Shown here in pieces: positions 12,238 to 23,033 of a stretch of DNA of 62,041 nt. Position numbers and translations under genes: made by a program. The first letter of the stretch is position 1, and each line of letters begins with the position of its first letter. Location: contig JAAAUF010000125.1 of NCBI GenBank assembly GCA_015499985.1, forward strand, positions 1 to 62,041. Reading direction: 5' to 3'. Source of the DNA: Haplosporangium gracile (taxonomy: Eukaryota > Mortierellomycota > Mortierellomycetes > Mortierellales > Mortierellaceae). The notes beneath the pieces are model-generated. The model did no database searches, had not been told where the DNA came from, and saw nothing but the letters and a program-made list of their open reading frames with translations.

Positions 12238-12345
12238 ATACAGAAATGTCGCTGGACGAAAACGGACTGCGAGGATGAAATGAATGTATCGAAGGAGGAG
12301 CAGAGCAGCCCGACACCGCCATCAAGAACGGTCAGAAAATTGACA
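12238..12345 (+). pseudogene. Fragment related to the SAP-domain gene at 17982-19687
   Basis: The frame starting near 12238 reads QKCRWTKTDCEDEMNVSKEE then QSSPTPPSRTVRKL. Exon 3 of the intact SAP-domain gene has QKRRRTADGEDDMDVSLGEQ then SSPTPPSGTVRKL (19013-19110). The nucleotide sequences align in phase over about 100 bases and diverge on both sides. No SAP domain or other exon is present nearby. This is a partial duplicate left in front of MFS paralogue 4. Confidence 0.7.
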
Positions 12346-12764
12346 AGCTTCTCAATTGCATTTTTGGTTCGATTTTTCATTCGCCTTTTTATTTCATGGA
12401 CGCCTCTCTCGAAACTAATGAGCTACGCGCACAATAAAGAATTTCGCCCATGTTCAATAGCCATGTCTGGCGTGTCATAAGGGCTGTGTTTTCAGGGCAT
12501 TGCTGCACAGTTTACCTATCTCTTCTTCGAACTGAATAAATGTGTAAGACGGAAGAGAAATAGCAACGGGGCTTGCAGCTCAGCTATCGTTTTTTTGTGT
12601 TTGTTCAATGCCCAATTCTAATTTCATTTTCGCACCCTCCCTTCTTTAAAAACAGACGCTCACTCACCTCTAGACCCCGACCTGCCTCACACTTTCACCC
12701 TTACCCTCTCTCTCACACATACAAGCACAACGCAAAACACGCTGTCTGTGTCCAACAAGCACAA
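12346..12764. other. Intergenic / leader of MFS paralogue 4
   Basis: No gene seen. The last about 160 bases are C/T-rich (CACCCTTACCCTCTCTCTC-type sequence) immediately before the ATG at 12765. Confidence 0.5.
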
Positions 12765-15041
12765 ATGGTGCAACCTCGACAATGGCTACACACCAGCCCA
12801 GCACAGGAGAGGCAACCTCTGCTCGCCAACTCGACTCGCCATGACTCTCACCGATCGACATTAACTGACAACAGCAACAGCGCCGACATGGAGTCCAGGC
12901 GACAGAACCAACCTTCCAACTCAACGGCTGATGACCAGGAGGACGATGATGATCAGGAGGAAGAACGATGGTTCGCGGAATTGAGGCGACGACCATGGCG
13001 ACGGCGGCCGAGTATGCCGTGGCTGATGCCCTGGGTGGTCTTGCAAGGCCTCAACTCTGCAATGTGCGACAGTCCCTTAGAACAGCTAAAGATAATGGTC
13101 ATATGTAACGAGTTACTTTCACGACAGGACGGTTCCATTGGAGGAGTAGGAGGAGACGACTTTGGCTCCTTGCTGGCAGGGGTGGACGAGTGCAAGACAG
13201 AGACCGTCATCAGTATCGTAAGTCTCCTCCATAGCCGGATCCGCACCGTCACAGGCATTTGTGGTATGCTATTCTTTTTTCAATTGAGCTGTGTGAACTT
13301 GTGTTCTTGCGCTTTGCTTACTCATTGGCAACACTCTCTCCAGCTCGATTGGCACAGTTGAACTCACTTTTTTTCTCTTATTGTTTGCTATATGTTAAAG
13401 TAATCTTGACGCTTGCCAAGTGGTGCTCTCTCAGCGATGTTTATGGCCGAAAGTTCCTTTTCCAGGCTGGAATGGCAGGGATCGCCTTGCACATCTCAAT
13501 AAACATATTTGCTACCACTCGGTTCAATATCTTTGGATCCAACGTTTATTACCTGGAAGCAGTCGTCGCCGGTTTAATGCCCTTGGGGCAGCTTATCAAT
13601 CCAGCCGTTTTTGCATACTGTGGTAGGTGAAACGCCTCATATTTCAGTTAGAAGAAAAAGGGAGCGCACTTGGAGTGGACAAGTTACTAACGGCATTGCG
13701 TCTTTCTTTGGATTGTTGTCGCTGGTAGCCGATGTTGTACCAAGGACTAGGAGAAGTTTAGCATTAGGTCTCATGGCCACCTGTTTGGCAGTAGGAAATA
13801 CAATTGGGTCCGTCCTGGGAGCTTACCTGGCGAGAAATGCCGGTGACCTGACAGTCGTCCTCAGACTCGCTCTCATTTTGACTGCGCTCCTGTCCTTGTA
13901 CCTGTCTATCATTCCAGAATCGCTCAGGAAGCCATTCACCGCAGATGCACATTCGATCAACAGCGGTAGCGAGAGTGATCAGGAAGTAGATGGTGAAGAA
14001 CTGCCGAGACCGAAAAGGACTATGGCATCCTATTCTTGGACATCCAAGAGTGTCTTTGGCTTTGTTAAAGAATGTTTAGCAATGATCACCGATCCGATCG
14101 TGCTCTTCCTCCCGGAGCATATGCCCAAGTCAAAGAACATTGCTACCAGCGCGATCCCAATGCTGGTTCTCTTCGTCAACTTTTTGATCATCATGGGGCA
14201 CCGTGGTAGGCTATTAAATCCGTCTGTTATTCAGTTGAAACAGAGTACTGGCCAACGTTACTAAAGGGCTCTCGTCCAATATGTCACTTCTAGGCGCTAT
14301 GACTTTATTCGTAACGATGACAAGTCTACTCTTCCATTGGACCACCTATGACGACTACGTCTACATGGCCTTTTCATCGTTGTGTTTGTTTGTCATCTAC
14401 ACGGGCATTCTGCCCGCCTTACAATCTTTTTACAGGGCGATCGCGCTCCACCAAGACGGCGGCGAGGAGATGAACGTATCCCTGTCGCTCGAACGACGCG
14501 GGATGTTTTCTGCCGTGGATTCGATCAAGATGGACGTCTTCTTTTCTCTGGTGGGGTTGTGTGCATCAATTCTCAGTTACCTTCTCGTCCCTGTCTTTGC
14601 CTCCGTTCAAGCGATTTACATTGGTAAGCCAATGCCTACTCAATATAGACATCTTTTTGATTTTTGCGAATGTGTCGCGATTGCTTGAGTTTATGAGTAT
14701 CGAGCGTATGTTGTTTTTCACTATTGTTACTCATACACCTCTTGTTTCTTTACATGGGCTATTTAGCTGGCGCACTCAAGGCGTTTGGTATAATTGGATT
14801 GGTATCGGTCATATCTCTCATTACCTCCATGATGCCTCGACGCTTAACAGGTTCGGCAGTAGGAGCACTAAGTGTCAGCGACGTTTTGGCCGGAATAACT
14901 GCCGATCTCATCTATGGACCTTTATTCTCACACACTTTAAGAACTCGGCCCTTGCTGTATTACTTCCTCTCTGCTGGCCTTTTCACACTGGCCCTGATCG
15001 TGCAAACTGTCGTTTGGAAATCGTATCACCGAAGAAAATAA
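12765..15041 (+). CDS. MFS transporter, tandem paralogue 4 (five exons)
   Basis: Exons 12765-13263, 13401-13622, 13729-14205, 14294-14623 and 14767-15041 give 600 residues. Exon 2 is again 222 nt and every intron is phase 1 at the shared positions. N-terminal features: ERQPLL, a polar/acidic stretch (DDQEDDDDQEEERWF), then the RRRPWRRRPSMPWLMPW block before TM1. The MFS motif is LAKWCSLSDVYGRKFL, and exon 3 opens with ADVVPRTRRSLALGLM. The central loop is acidic (SGSESDQEVDGEELPRPKR). Of the four intact copies it is most like paralogue 2 in the N-terminal RRRPW block. It lies directly after debris and 361 bases before paralogue 5. Substrate unknown; membrane transporter, possibly vacuolar given the dileucine-type signal. 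Confidence 0.88.
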
Positions 15042-15186
15042 AGAGTAGTTGGGTCATGTAATGCATCGTCTTGGACGGAACCTTTCCTTTTGTTTTGTTT
15101 TGTTTTTTTTGTGACCCTATCTTGCTTGTTTAGGCTTAGACCTGACCACACACAACGCTCACGCCGTCAATCGCCATCAACAAAAA

Positions 15187-15399
15187 GTAAGGTCCAATTT
15201 TTTGTGTTTCTTGACGGGCGAGGATTCTGCCTCGATTTGGAAGGAAAGTGCAATTGGAAATCACCGCCCTGTGCTTGGCATGGATATTTTATTCAGCGGG
15301 TTTTGCATAAAAGAAAAAGCAGCCCTGTCAATCATCCTTTTTTCTTGTTTCTTATTCCAAAACCTTTATTCTCTTTTCTTCAATCTCCCCCTCCCACAG
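15187..15399 (+). promoter_or_regulatory. Candidate 5'-UTR intron of MFS paralogue 5
   Basis: A donor GTAAGG at 15187 and an acceptor TCCCACAG ending at 15399 lie just before the ATG at 15402, leaving two bases between acceptor and start codon. The interior holds no coding frame. A leader intron is plausible but unproven. Confidence 0.35.
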
Positions 15400-15401
15400 C
15401 C

Positions 15402-17765
15402 ATGACAGATCAATACACTGAGGCTTCAGAACGGCAGCCACTGATCGACCCACGAGACAGTTACACGCGGATACCACGGAGTCAGGATGAAGAGAGTGGA
15501 CCAACGGCAGCCAGCAAACACAATACTACTACAACAACTCCACAAGACGAGAGCAGTCGGCTAGCAGCGATAAAGGCATTGCCGTGGTACCGGCGGCCGA
15601 GCATCAACTGGTTGCTGCCATTTGTGTTCCTCGTCGCGCTTGCGATGGGGATCAGTCAGGCACCTCAAGAGCAACTCATAGTCAAAATTATATGCAAAGA
15701 GTATTTTAAGGAGCGGAAAACCCAATCGGAGGGAGGCATGATGATGACGGAGCTACTCGGATCGAATGGAACCCCTGCCGACGCTTGCAACTCGCAAGAA
15801 GTGCTGGCACTTGCTGCCGTTGTGATGGGGCGTGTTCGAGCGCTCAAATACACCTCAGGTAAGAACAGAAACAAAAAAAGGGAGGTAGGAGGCGCCATCT
15901 TGATGACTAAATTTTTTCAAGGACGCGTAGTCGTCTGACCACATATAAAAACTTAGGGATGTTTACGCTCGGATTTTTGACATCTCTCTCGGATAAGTAC
16001 GGACGCAAGGCTTTGATCTACATCGCACTGCTACCCGCGGTATTGACTCAGCTGCTGATCTTGTACATGGCCCGTTCTACATCCAACCTCGGTGTTGGGG
16101 TCCTCTATGCCGATGGACTCTTCATGGGTGTCATGGGTGCAGGCATCCTTCTGGACCCGTGTCTGAATGCTTATGTTGGTAAGAAATGGATATCAATTTT
16201 TTTTTTTTGGTACACGATTGGTCTGCTCTGCCGAGTATATCCTTTGTGCCTCCTCCTCCAAATCGACCGGTTTCTTTTTGTTTCACAACAATAGCGGACT
16301 GCACACCCCGCTTGGGCCGAAGTTTGTCGATCGGATATGTGATGGTCTCGTTGTCCGTCGGCCTGACGGTTGGACCGCTTATCGCAGGATATCTGAAACA
16401 CTTGACGAACGACTCCAGCACTGCGGTTCTTGTGTCTGTCTGTACCTTGACCTTCCTGATAATCTATTCGGTCTTCATGCCCGAGTCGCTCCCCAAGCAT
16501 TTACATGCAAAGTCGGTCGTAGACGAGGATATAACAGACTTGGGCGTCCCTGTGTCGTCTTCTTCTGCTTCTCCTGTTGCTGTGATTACCCCTGCAAAGA
16601 AGTATTCATCACTTCTGACGAGAATGAAAGATGGGATGATGACTGTCGTTAAGCCTGTGCTGTTGTTCCTCCCTGGAGGAATTGAGCCCACACCCGATGT
16701 CAATGTCCCGCCGTCACCATACATGCTTCTTGTTCTTCTTGCTGGCTATGGCGCCCTTCAGTTCGCATCCAATGGTAAGCGTAATGTTAAGAGGTCTTCT
16801 AGCTTTGCAAAAGCAATTGGAAGGAATGCCCCCCCAGCTATTTATACCGCCCCTCATTTTTATTCTCTACTTTCATCTAGGCATCTCGATCATCCTCATC
16901 CCATACACTGTAAGTAGGCGGCAACCCTCGAGAAAGCACTGACTTGTCCAAACGTACAACTCGACTGTGTGACTTACAACAATGTCCGACACTTGCTACT
17001 TTTCCTTATCACCGATAGAATCTTGTGTTCCAGTGGAGTGACACGGAGGATGGTTACTACTTTGCTTTGAGTGGAGCTTCGACCTTTATTGTTTACGTGG
17101 GCATCTTTCCACTCCTCCAAGAACTTTATACGAGGGTCTATGATGTCAAGGAAGCCTCCAAGGCCGATACTTTCGCCTATGACCCCTCCGCATACTCCTC
17201 GGGCGACAACTCTAGCTCAGCAGTTCCTGCCAGAGTAACGAGCAAACCTGCTGCCACAGGGAACGATTTGACGTTCTTTATCTTTGGTAGCACCGTGTAT
17301 GCTATCTCATACGCGCTTGTGCCTCTCTTCAAGACCGAGGCAGCCTTGTACTTGGGTAAAGAACCACTCCATGTCTGGGTATATTTAAGTCCTTTGTTTT
17401 TCAATTGATGCGCTTTTTTTTTTGTTGACTTTAACACTCGCCCTCTTTCTTCCTCTCCTTTCCTTCTTTCTGTATTAGCATGTGCGATTCGAGCATTGGC
17501 TTCAATTGGGCTCCCATCCTTCACATCCTTGCTCATCTCACATGTTCCCACACATCAAACAGGACAGGCACTCGGCGGCGTGGCTGCGATGGACATGATG
17601 GTGATGTCCCTGTCGGCTCTCCTATACGGTTACGTTTTTTCTAAAACCTCCGATTCGATGCCCTCGGCCGTGTTCCTCTTGTCCAGCGTATGCACTTGTC
17701 TGTCAGTCCTTGCGGGCTTGATTGTATGGATCATGTTCAAGCACGCTGAGAAGAGGCAACTTTGA
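15402..17765 (+). CDS. MFS transporter, tandem paralogue 5 (six exons, divergent)
   Basis: Exons 15402-15858, 15957-16178, 16295-16774, 16881-16909, 17019-17355 and 17479-17765 give 603 residues. Exon 2 is 222 nt as in the other copies, but the segment encoding GISIILIPYT sits on its own 29-nt exon, giving one extra intron. The N-terminus has ERQPLI, followed by ALPWYRRPSINWLLPF before TM1; the WF.EL block of the other copies is not kept. The MFS motif is LTSLSDKYGRKALI, and exon 3 opens with ADCTPRLGRSLSIGYV, the textbook form of this block in fungal TetA/SLC46-like MFS proteins. It is the most divergent intact member and probably closest to the ancestral gene outside the cluster. Substrate unknown. 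Confidence 0.88.
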
Positions 17766-17981
17766 TACCCAAGAATCTACAAATAAATACCCATATCTGC
17801 GCATATGCTATACCTTGATAATTCGAGTCATATTATTCAATTATATAAATTTTGGTGGCAAATCGCGTTCATCAGTCACTAAGTCTCTTGAAGACCGCTT
17901 TTTGTTTACTTTTTTCCGCGCACTCTCACTCATACATGTTACTTCCTTCCTTTTACACACTACCACGCCATACCCAACGAC

Positions 17982-19687
17982 ATGACACTGGACGACACCC
18001 ATGCACCCGACACCTCGCTCGCCAGTATGAACAGACTGCAACTCCAGGCTGCCTGCGTTAAGCTCGGATTGGATTCCACCCCTGAAGTATGCGTGGTTAC
18101 TGCAATCGCGACAAGTGAGTCTCCCAGGCCAATCTCTCCGGGCATCAAACTCACTCGCTCGCCCACTGACTGTTGATCCATTTCTCATAGAATGAATTGC
18201 TGCGGAAACAGCTGAGGGAGCACGAAGGCTACATGCAATCACACGCTCATTCTTCTTCTGCAACCATCACCACTACTACCAGCATCACCGTTACTACTAC
18301 TGAAGAAACCGAACATAACAGCGTATCACATCAGCCCGCTGACGACACAGACGTCGCTATGGAGGACGCGCCTGAGGTCCAGACTGAGGAGTCCATTGTA
18401 GCAACTATCAAGGTGGAGCCAGAGCAGGAGGAAGAAAAACAGCAACATCAAGGACAGGATACAGCGGAGGTAGCCGAGGCACAATCTGAAGCAATGGCAA
18501 TGGAGGAACTGTTGATCAAGCAAGAGATCATGAATGAGGATGTTCAAGAAACGTCACCTCTTCAGGACTCTACCTTGGTTGAAGTCAAGATCGAGAAGGA
18601 AGAGATCGAAGTTGTTATCAAGCAGGAAAAGGATACCGCAAGCAGCAGCACGATCACGAGCAAACAGGAGAAGGAGGAGGAAACTATTGTCACTATCAAA
18701 CAGGAGAAAGTCGATGCAAAGAGTCCAGGCGGCAATATCAAGAAGGAGGACTCACCTGTTCCCATTGCACAACGTCGACAGTTGTGGGAGGCTAGGTCGG
18801 CTCCCTCTCAGCAGCGGTCCAGTCTTCCCTTGAGCAAGGCTCGCATCAACAATCAGCATGCAAATGTAGCAACGAGGAGGTGAGTCTTTTTCAAAAATGA
18901 ATTTTCTTCATTGGTGATAGGTGTTCACAAGCACCTCGAGAGGGAATTAACTCAATAGTCGCTTAAAATTGCGTGGATTAGAGCGAATTCTATCACGACA
19001 ACTCCGCAGGTGCAGAAGAGAAGGAGGACCGCGGACGGCGAAGACGACATGGATGTTTCGCTGGGGGAGCAAAGCAGCCCAACACCACCATCTGGAACGG
19101 TGAGAAAGCTTATTGGCAAGTTTGCGGGATCTTCCATCAGCGCACCTAGTTCCCCTGTCGGCAAGAAGCGAAGAGTCGATTTGCCCACTACCAAGAACTC
19201 ACCTGGTCTCGGCGGCGGTAGCGGTGGTAGCACCTTCCCCTCTATTCCCAAATTCAAGCGTGTTGTCAAAATCCCTGTATCAAGCACTCGAGCTGGCAGC
19301 AGCCTTTACGCGATGGGCAACAGCGCTTCTCGTTCAGGGTTAGGAGCAATTGATGCAAGACGAAAGGCGGCGTCAGACTCAGCAAATAGCATTACAGACA
19401 AGACATCTCTAGGATCGACACCCTCAGCATCGGCATCAACGGCGGGAACCACACCCAAAAAGATTGGGTCCTCCAAGCCAGTGTCGGCCGAGACTATCAA
19501 CCGCCTTGCAACGCCAAAAAAGATTAACAACCCCGCCTCAGCAGCGGCTCTGTCGAATGTCGCGCCTGTCCCTGCTCCCAACTTTGGAGCCTCCACCTCC
19601 ACCGCACCTTCGACAGCAACAGTGACCAAGGCCCGAGGTCCAGTGCTCTCAACCGCTGCTCGGGCAGCACAACGTCAAAAGAAATAG
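17982..19687 (+). CDS. SAP-domain nuclear protein with SUMO-consensus cluster
   Basis: Exons 17982-18086, 18191-18879 and 18982-19687 give 499 residues. The first 50 residues form a SAP-like helix-turn-helix split by intron 1 (MNRLQLQAACVKLGLDSTPE joined to NELLRKQLREHEG); SAP domains bind AT-rich or scaffold DNA. The acidic middle carries repeated psi-K-x-E sites (IKVE, IKQE, VKIE, IKQE, IKQE, IKKE). The C-terminal half is basic and Ser/Pro/Thr-rich with a nuclear localisation-type KKRRV and a repeated TPKKI element, ending in RAAQRQKK. The arrangement recalls chromatin or spindle-associated SAP proteins such as NuSAP, but I cannot claim orthology. The GTGAGT near 18115 was rejected as donor because it shifts the frame; GTATGC at 18087 keeps it. 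Confidence 0.7.
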
Positions 19688-19767
19688 GCCGCTGTAATAA
19701 ATATCCCAGTCACGTTTTCGCTCGAAATATCTATGTACCCAGCTTATCCCTTTTTTTTCAACCACCA

Positions 19768-21631
19768 ATGTTAATCACCATCATGGATTCACAGCAGGCA
19801 GCATTCGAAAAGTTCAAGTCATCGGGAGCAGGAAACGGAGCTGGACGCGGGGGACGTTCATCTGAAGGAACATTTTCGAGTCGTCGAGGCGATGATGGAC
19901 CCATGCCAGACCTCTATTCCATCTACAATGGCAAGGTTGTTCGAGTTGAAGGTAACTACTACCTTTGCTTTCGAAACGCGCTTATTGAGCAGTGTGGAGA
20001 AGAAGAGATAGCAGGACGGCGTAGCTGCATTGATGTAACTGACACATGACGTGGCTTAACTTTCTCTTCCTTAGACTTTGGCGCATTTGTTCAGCTTCCA
20101 GGCATCCGAAGACACGGACTGGTCCACAAGACCCAAGCTAGCAAGCACTTCACGGAAAAGATTTCGGACGTTGTTGCTGTTGGCGATCAGGTGTGGGTAA
20201 GTCGCCATACCTTCGTTTCTCATTGCTTTTGTTTGTGTCAGTAACGGAGAGACGATGATTACACGAGGAGAGAGACTGAAGCTTGGCGATCTGATCATGT
20301 TCCTAACTATATATTGCCTTCCCACAAAATATCCCTCTCGCTACACCAAAATAGGTCAAGGTGACGAGTTTGCAGGACGACAAAATTGCCTTGTCAATGA
20401 AGTATGTCAGCCAGGGCAGTGGCGAGGATCTCGGTAAGAAGCGATGAACATTTCTCATATGTCAAGAAACAAATCGATACCCCGATCTCTTGTTCAACAT
20501 GCAAAAAGAGCGTTCATGAATAATAACCGGCCTCCTTTCCTTTGGCACATTCTCGCATTCTGCCTCCTCCCCCTTGTTTTCACACAATGGGACATTTTTT
20601 TTCCAAAATTTGATATATAGATCCAAACCTTGTTCAGTTGACTGGGGCTGAGGACAAGAGACGGACCCATGCTGGATTTGTGGATAAGGCGCCGATCTCG
20701 ATTGAGCAGGGAGGAGTCTTACTGAAAACTGTTTGCAGCAAGTGCGGGGCTTCGGGACATTTGGCAACAGAATGTTTTTCTACTGGTGAAAAGTTTGAGC
20801 TTCTTGAGGATGATGATGATGATGGTATTGCTTATGGTGGTAGTGGTGCTGGGCAGGAGAAGGAGAAGGAGAAAAAGAGGAAATCGCGCAAGGATCGTTC
20901 TCATAGAGATGAAGGCAAGAGTCGTAACAGAGATCGGGATCATGATCGCCATCGTGAGAGCAGCAGCAGTCGACGTGACCAGAAGGACAAGAAAGAATCG
21001 TCGAGTCGTCGTAAAGAAAAGAGACGTGATCGATCTCGAAGGTAAAAACAGACCGCGTTAATAAAAGATGTCGAGCTGCATGAAGGTTCTAACACTGACA
21101 CATGCGATGCTTGATTTTTATCGGTCAATACCATAATAGCGCAAGTCCAAGGAGGCGATCAGATGAACCTCGTGGAACAAAAGTAGAAAGCCTGCAAGAT
21201 GCGCTTGCTGTGATGCGGGCTCATAAGGTAAAAGCAAAAAAAGCGGCGCAAAAATAACACAGTTTGCGGAAGAAGAGAAACCACAGTTGCCCCTTCTATG
21301 AAGATCAAAGGATCACAATCCCTAATACTATTTTTTTCCTGTCTTCTGTCTTTTTGTTTGGACAAAAACGAACAAATAGAAGCAGCGCCGGTCCAGACAC
21401 AGAGACAGCGACGACAGTGACGGGGAAGATTGTAGTGGTCGAAAGAACCGTTCGCGGTCAGGGCGATCTGAGCAACGGGCAGGGCGATCCGAGCGATCAG
21501 AACAGAGTAATAGACGGGGGTCTCGATCTCGGTCTCGATCTTTGCCCCGATCACGATCCAGGTCGCGGTCGCGGTCGCGATCTCCTCGTCGTAGGGAAAG
21601 GAACCACCACCACCACCATGGTCGCCGGTAA
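19768..21631 (+). CDS. ZCCHC17: S1 + CCHC zinc-knuckle + RS-domain RNA-binding protein (ZCCHC17/pNO40-like)
   Basis: Six exons: 19768-19951, 20075-20196, 20355-20433, 20621-21041, 21140-21227 and 21380-21631, 381 residues (376 if the ATG at 19783 is used). An S1 RNA-binding fold starts at YSIYNGKVVRVE and continues DFGAFVQLPGIRRHGLVHKT to KVTSLQDDKIALSMKYVS. A CCHC knuckle follows, CSKCGASGHLATEC (C-X2-C-X4-H-X4-C). This order matches pNO40/ZCCHC17, a nucleolar protein associated with the 60S subunit and splicing. The tail is Lys/Arg-rich and then a true RS domain of alternating Arg-Ser pairs, encoded by the last two exons. A TAA at 21043 would end the protein after exon 4 if intron 4 were retained. 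In family terms the S1-knuckle part is firm; the RS extension depends on my splice model. Confidence 0.82.
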
Positions 21632-23033
21632 TAAAAAAAAGAAGATGTGGCGTATCCTGAGCCATATTCAGCCAAGACACGCATGTGCAGCAATGTTCGG
21701 GGGCATGAGGGGAGATAAAAAAGATCAGGGAACGACCCTTAATAAGCAACTGATGACAGATCAAAGAGGAGATCCTCTTATCAAGCTTCCCGTAGCCAAT
21801 CGAAATTCGCTAGCTGATTTTGCGTTGATTACTTATTTTTTTTATCAGTCAACTGTTCGTAAAAGAATCTCCGAGAGGGAAAGAGAAGAGATGGGACGAA
21901 AGGCTAAAAAAAACCAATACAATGAACGTAGGAAAGGTTATGTACTTGTTGAAAATGAGAATATGAATAAAAAGAGATGGGAGCGTGAGAGAACGAACAC
22001 ATGCAAAGAAAAGAGGGTGTCGGGTGAGTTAGATCAGAGCAAAGAGATAACGAGCGAGTCTGGATGAAGAAACCTGTTGATCAAAATATCAATAAACAAA
22101 AAAGTAAGCTTTTTTTTTCCTGACTTCGGACTTTTTTGTGTCGAGGAGGGGAACTGTGTCCAGCTTTCCTTTTTTTGTCTGTTTTTGACTTTCATTCATA
22201 TCACACGCACATTCACTTTTTTTCCCCTTCTTTTGTTTATTGTTCTTGTTGTTGTTTGCTGTTGTTGCTGTTGTACTTTTTTTCCGCCTTTTCTTTTCCA
22301 TCATTCATCTCCATCTCACTTCATCCTCCTCCTCCTTCTCCACTCTCCATCCATTCCTTCCTTACGTTTGTACTCTCTCCTCCATACTCGACCTCTTTTA
22401 CGTTTACGCCATTCCGTCCTTCTTCCCTGTTCCCTGTTTCCTGTTCCCTCTGATCCCTCCTTCTGCTCCCCCATAAACAAGGTATGTCCGAGAAGCGAGA
22501 CATTTTGTCTTGACTTTTGCTTCCTTCCTCTCTTTCGTCTTTTGCTGTCCTCTTCCTCTTCCTCGCTCCCCTGCCCCCCTCCTACACTCTTCACCTCTCG
22601 ACCTCTTCCCTTTCTCTCTCTCCCTCCTTCTTTCCGCCCCTTCTCTCTTCTCTTTTTATTTCCTTATTTCTCTCTCTGTTCCTTATCGCCTTTACTCATT
22701 CTCTGTCATCATCACACTCACTCACTCTCTCTTAACCAGCATCATCAAACACACAACTGCGCTTGTCGACTCACTCTCACTCGCTCCCACTCACCTCACT
22801 TTCACCCACTTTACTTGCATCTCATACATACTTCCTGTTCACTCTATTCATTCCTGGCCTTCCTTTCCCTTCCCTTCCCTTCCTTTCTCGCCACTCCGTC
22901 CCTCTCCTCTGTTCCTTGCTTGGCTTTGGTCTGGCCTGACCTGGCCTCTAAATCATCTTTATCCCTGACTCTTTTCTAACTTTTTTTCTCTGTTTGACAA
23001 CAAGACATAATAATAATAATCCATAATTCCATA
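21632..23033. other. 3' flank and long pyrimidine-rich leader of the GATA gene
   Basis: No gene supported. A long purine-rich frame at 21632-22067 is not protein-like. From about 22190 to 22980 the plus strand is overwhelmingly C/T, with runs such as CCTTCCCTTCCCTTCC near 22860. This is probably the promoter and 5' UTR of the GATA factor that starts at 23034. Long open frames inside it are low-complexity artefacts. Confidence 0.55.

Noticed and set aside
18111..18120. GTGAGT as donor of SAP-gene intron 1
   Set aside because: A better-looking consensus, but joined to the acceptor at 18190 it creates an immediate TGA; the GTATGC donor at 18087 keeps the SAP helix-turn-helix in frame.
21264..22067. 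Long plus-strand open frame downstream of the ZCCHC17-like gene
   Set aside because: Its first part overlaps the RS-encoding exon in another frame, and the rest is Lys/Glu-rich low complexity. The RS frame continues the spliced S1-CCHC protein.
22077..22979. 300-codon open frame in the leader of the GATA gene
   Set aside because: Almost only Phe, Leu, Ser and Pro from a C/T-rich tract; no domain, and directly upstream of a real start.
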